Of a DNA stretch of 14,685 nucleotides, positions 13,801-14,685 are shown in pieces. Source of the stretch: a bacterium (GTDB lineage Bacteria; Patescibacteriota; Minisyncoccia; Phycocordibacterales; UBA6065); assembly GCA_030648825.1 (NCBI GenBank), contig JAUSGU010000016.1:1-14685 (forward strand), written 5' to 3'. Every line of letters starts with the position of its first letter. Within the stretch, counting starts at the first letter, position 1. Under the pieces are notes generated by a model. That model was given only the letters and a program-made list of their open reading frames with translations. It was not told where the DNA came from and made no database searches. The translations under genes and the position numbers were made by a program.

Positions 13801-14159
13801 TAAATAATGAAGTAAATAATTCTATGGAAACGACATATGAAAAAACAGAACTAAAATTTTCTACCTCTGACAAACAGTCTGGACAGAGTAGACATTTAAA
13901 CACCGATTCTTTTAACACAGCAATTGTTCGCAAGACATCAATTAGGGATATACAAGAGTTGATTGACTCTATTAAATTACCAGACTTGATCAGTCCGGCA
14001 GTAGATAAAAAGACCGAGGATATAAAAACAGATTTTCAGACGGCCGCGGTTTTCAATAGTGGTCAAAGTATCAAAAACCTCTTTCGATCGATAGTGCTTA
14101 TTATCATTGCTATACTGAAGGCGGTATGGATATGGATTATAAAATTATTTAATATATGA
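10812..14159 (+). CDS. Surface parallel beta-helix / LCAT-like lipase fusion protein
   Basis: The chosen start (ATG 10812, AGGA seven bases upstream) gives 1115 aa; the frame is open from 10677, but those 45 residues look non-coding. The signal peptide ends near VSA (37-39). Residues about 65-425 form a right-handed parallel beta-helix with repeated short strands and Asn/Ser/Gly turns. Residues about 439-815 are an alpha/beta hydrolase of the LCAT type: LFLPGIEASRL (442-452), PYDWR (531-535), nucleophile Ser585 in AHSNGG, Asp760 in DGDNTV and His798 in KHNN. A beta-rich region follows with a calcium-loop-like DENNDGVTDFEV (967-978), then a C-terminal membrane helix (about 1091-1112). LCAT relatives cleave or transfer acyl chains of phospholipids. 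AT content rises after about 13260. Substrate and host are unknown. Confidence 0.82.
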   Translation: MMVTGAVKRQLPADFFGFFLFFGAICLLFFFFSLGTVSAYTVAPERVTSDTTWRVSESPFIISSDLIIESGAKLSIESGTTIAVSDNPFIFVYGEILFESGDSQKTIIDSTMSLLDEFPESGLVAFDGELHTYIYGGRASFTNIDSKIPFHIQSDGGNILIENSFLSRGEITLTNRAVVAINNSIMAESGNIMLLGTSSLSVSDSDITGGFVNGFLFNIFGGSSVGFENSAISPMFSDFALLLDGSFLSATGTVVSNMNSYGIQASRGSNVSLFDTTMDTILSPITSSAFVMLIGSNADITKSRFSNTESNAIELYQHDGIYSKLSLADSTIEDYGGVGISAVQANLSVKNSVIHRGAIGIENIFATTTISNSNISENSLYGITAYIPEYVVLAENNFWGDASGPRHAILNPTGLGNAVSDNVSFSPWLPVDPKMSCCSSVLFLPGIEASRLYEMEDQKENRLWEPAVGGNSVSKLFMNIVGESIYSDIYTRDIIDEALIPVVGSNIYKSFIAMMDDLRKDKTIADWQPIPYDWRLSLDQIVASGKKTENGISYLSATSSPYIIAELKNLAKNSKTGKVTLIAHSNGGLVAKVLMMKLSEISLINLVDKIIFVAVPQTGTPQAVGALLHGFGQGIPFILSAKMAMEFGLNMPSVYNLLPGVSYFDSVFDPVIKFRENGIDIASSTLLYNFLAEKKLNSLLLKNSKATHESLNTWLPPTDTELIQIAGWGLDTLSGIEYYQGIKRGKPVTQYKPIMVIDGDNTVLTPSALALSTSTPNIHRYWLDLDSYNKASFFGRKHNNIFEVESLRNFLKSIIKKENQAPPTYISTTTPISTANNKRLHFILHSSSLGLNLYDGEGNHTGISTTTGYLEKGIPNVYYQEFGQVKYISLPISLSAEHHSSGSNLRIVISKNNEDYTPDSFTLEVDETMGNNISNTTSFVDIPAEEKIFAEIDVPQSISKLLSLKVDENNDGVTDFEVKPGEIFISVPKILEEQEIINNEVNNSMETTYEKTELKFSTSDKQSGQSRHLNTDSFNTAIVRKTSIRDIQELIDSIKLPDLISPAVDKKTEDIKTDFQTAAVFNSGQSIKNLFRSIVLIIIAILKAVWIWIIKLFNI

Positions 14160-14560
14160 CAAGAAAAAATATTTGCATTATTTCTCTTATAGGACTGATT
14201 TTAGGGATAATTATCGATCCATACATCTTTGGTTTTTGTGTGACAGATAAAAGTTTATGTATATTTGATTCACTTGCAAATATATTAGGCAAGCCATTGA
14301 TAATAATTTTTTCCCCCATATTTATTGTTTCCGTTATAATGTTTTCTTTCAAAGAACAGGTGTTTAATTTATGGATCAGATTTGTTTACTTTTGGTTTCC
14401 AATTACAGTGTTGTTAGTAATGCTAGCCCCGGAATATGATAATTCTCTTTTAAATATTCAGAGAGATAGTATTGCTCTATTAATGGCCAGTCTTCTTTTG
14501 GTTGGTACTGCCATTATTGTCGCATACAATTTTTTTAAATTATCCAAGGAAATTTCATGA
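14156..14560 (+). CDS. Small four-helix membrane protein of unknown function
   Basis: The 134-aa product has four hydrophobic segments at about 5-21, 46-64, 72-91 and 104-125, and a charged C-terminus (KLSKEIS). The first outer loop contains CVTDKSLC (Cys28, Cys35), which could form a disulfide. No family was recognised. Its ATG overlaps the TGA of the lipase gene (ATGA at 14156-14159) and its own TGA overlaps the ATG of the next gene in the same way, so all three are probably translated from one message. The coding sequence is strongly AT-rich compared with genes before 13260. Confidence 0.7.
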   Translation: MTRKNICIISLIGLILGIIIDPYIFGFCVTDKSLCIFDSLANILGKPLIIIFSPIFIVSVIMFSFKEQVFNLWIRFVYFWFPITVLLVMLAPEYDNSLLNIQRDSIALLMASLLLVGTAIIVAYNFFKLSKEIS

Positions 14561-14685
14561 GAAAAGAAAAACAATTATCAACCCTAAATCCCATTCTCAT
14601 AGAACAAAGAATATTTTTGATTCGTGGCCAAAAAGTTATGTTGGGAAATGATTTGGCATTTTTGTATGAAGTTAAACCCAGTGCT
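14557..14685 (+). CDS. ORF6N-domain protein, N-terminal part (partial)
   Basis: The frame is open from ATG at 14557 to the window edge, 43 codons. Residues 15-38 (IEQRIFLIRGQKVMLGNDLA and then FLYE) match the start of the ORF6N domain, which in family members reads close to IRGQKVMLDxDLAxLYGV. ORF6N proteins are DNA-binding proteins of phages and bacterial accessory regions, often in KilA-N-type antirepressors. Start choice is supported by AGGA (14547-14550) six bases upstream and by the ATGA overlap with the membrane protein gene. The rest lies outside the window, so its full architecture cannot be seen. Confidence 0.8.
   Translation, partial: MRKEKQLSTLNPILIEQRIFLIRGQKVMLGNDLAFLYEVKPSA

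Overview
The window looks like a piece of a Candidate Phyla Radiation (Patescibacteria) genome, most likely Parcubacteria. The grounds are the compact ftsK / Ig-like protein / recA cluster, an EF-P with a non-canonical tip loop, a secreted peptidoglycan-binding S-layer-like protein, several lamin-tail-domain (LTD) surface proteins, few Shine-Dalgarno sequences and moderate-to-low GC. TGA ends several genes (10850-10852, 14157-14159, 14558-14560), so this is not one of the lineages that read TGA as glycine. The assignment is inference from protein families; no 16S rRNA gene is present.

Layout. Positions 1-39 hold the last 12 codons of rpsR (bS18) on the + strand. It converges on efp (196-762, -), and a large imperfect inverted repeat (44-184) fills the space between them. 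Next on the - strand is an apparent operon of ftsK (2478-4724), a small membrane-anchored Ig-like protein (2078-2431) and recA (991-2076), closed by a perfect 14-bp hairpin at 939-973. Divergent from ftsK is a winged-helix regulator (4985-5851). Its promoter region has two good sigma-70-type promoters overlaid by repeated AAGGACA-type boxes, which suggests autoregulation.

The second half is a cell-surface locus, all on the + strand. It begins with a strong promoter and a roughly 220-nt structured leader, followed by a 642-aa S-layer-like protein (6230-8158) and a terminator. A second copy of the structured inverted-repeat element (8278-8394) comes next. Then follow a membrane-anchored Cys-containing LTD protein (8420-9403), a secreted LTD-PKD-LTD protein (9449-10696), a 43-aa membrane peptide (10721-10852), and a 1115-aa fusion of a parallel beta-helix with an LCAT-like lipase that carries a C-terminal membrane anchor (10812-14159). 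A small four-helix membrane protein (14156-14560) and the start of an ORF6N-domain protein (14557 to the window end) close the window in an AT-rich stretch with ATGA overlaps.

The most notable observations are: (a) two related hairpin elements with unrelated but self-complementary outer arms and a shared core; (b) three genes whose -10 box ends exactly six bases before the ATG, implying leaderless mRNAs; (c) the operator-like array in front of the winged-helix gene; and (d) the beta-helix/lipase fusion, a candidate for acting on host lipids in an episymbiont. All functional roles are inferred from sequence alone.
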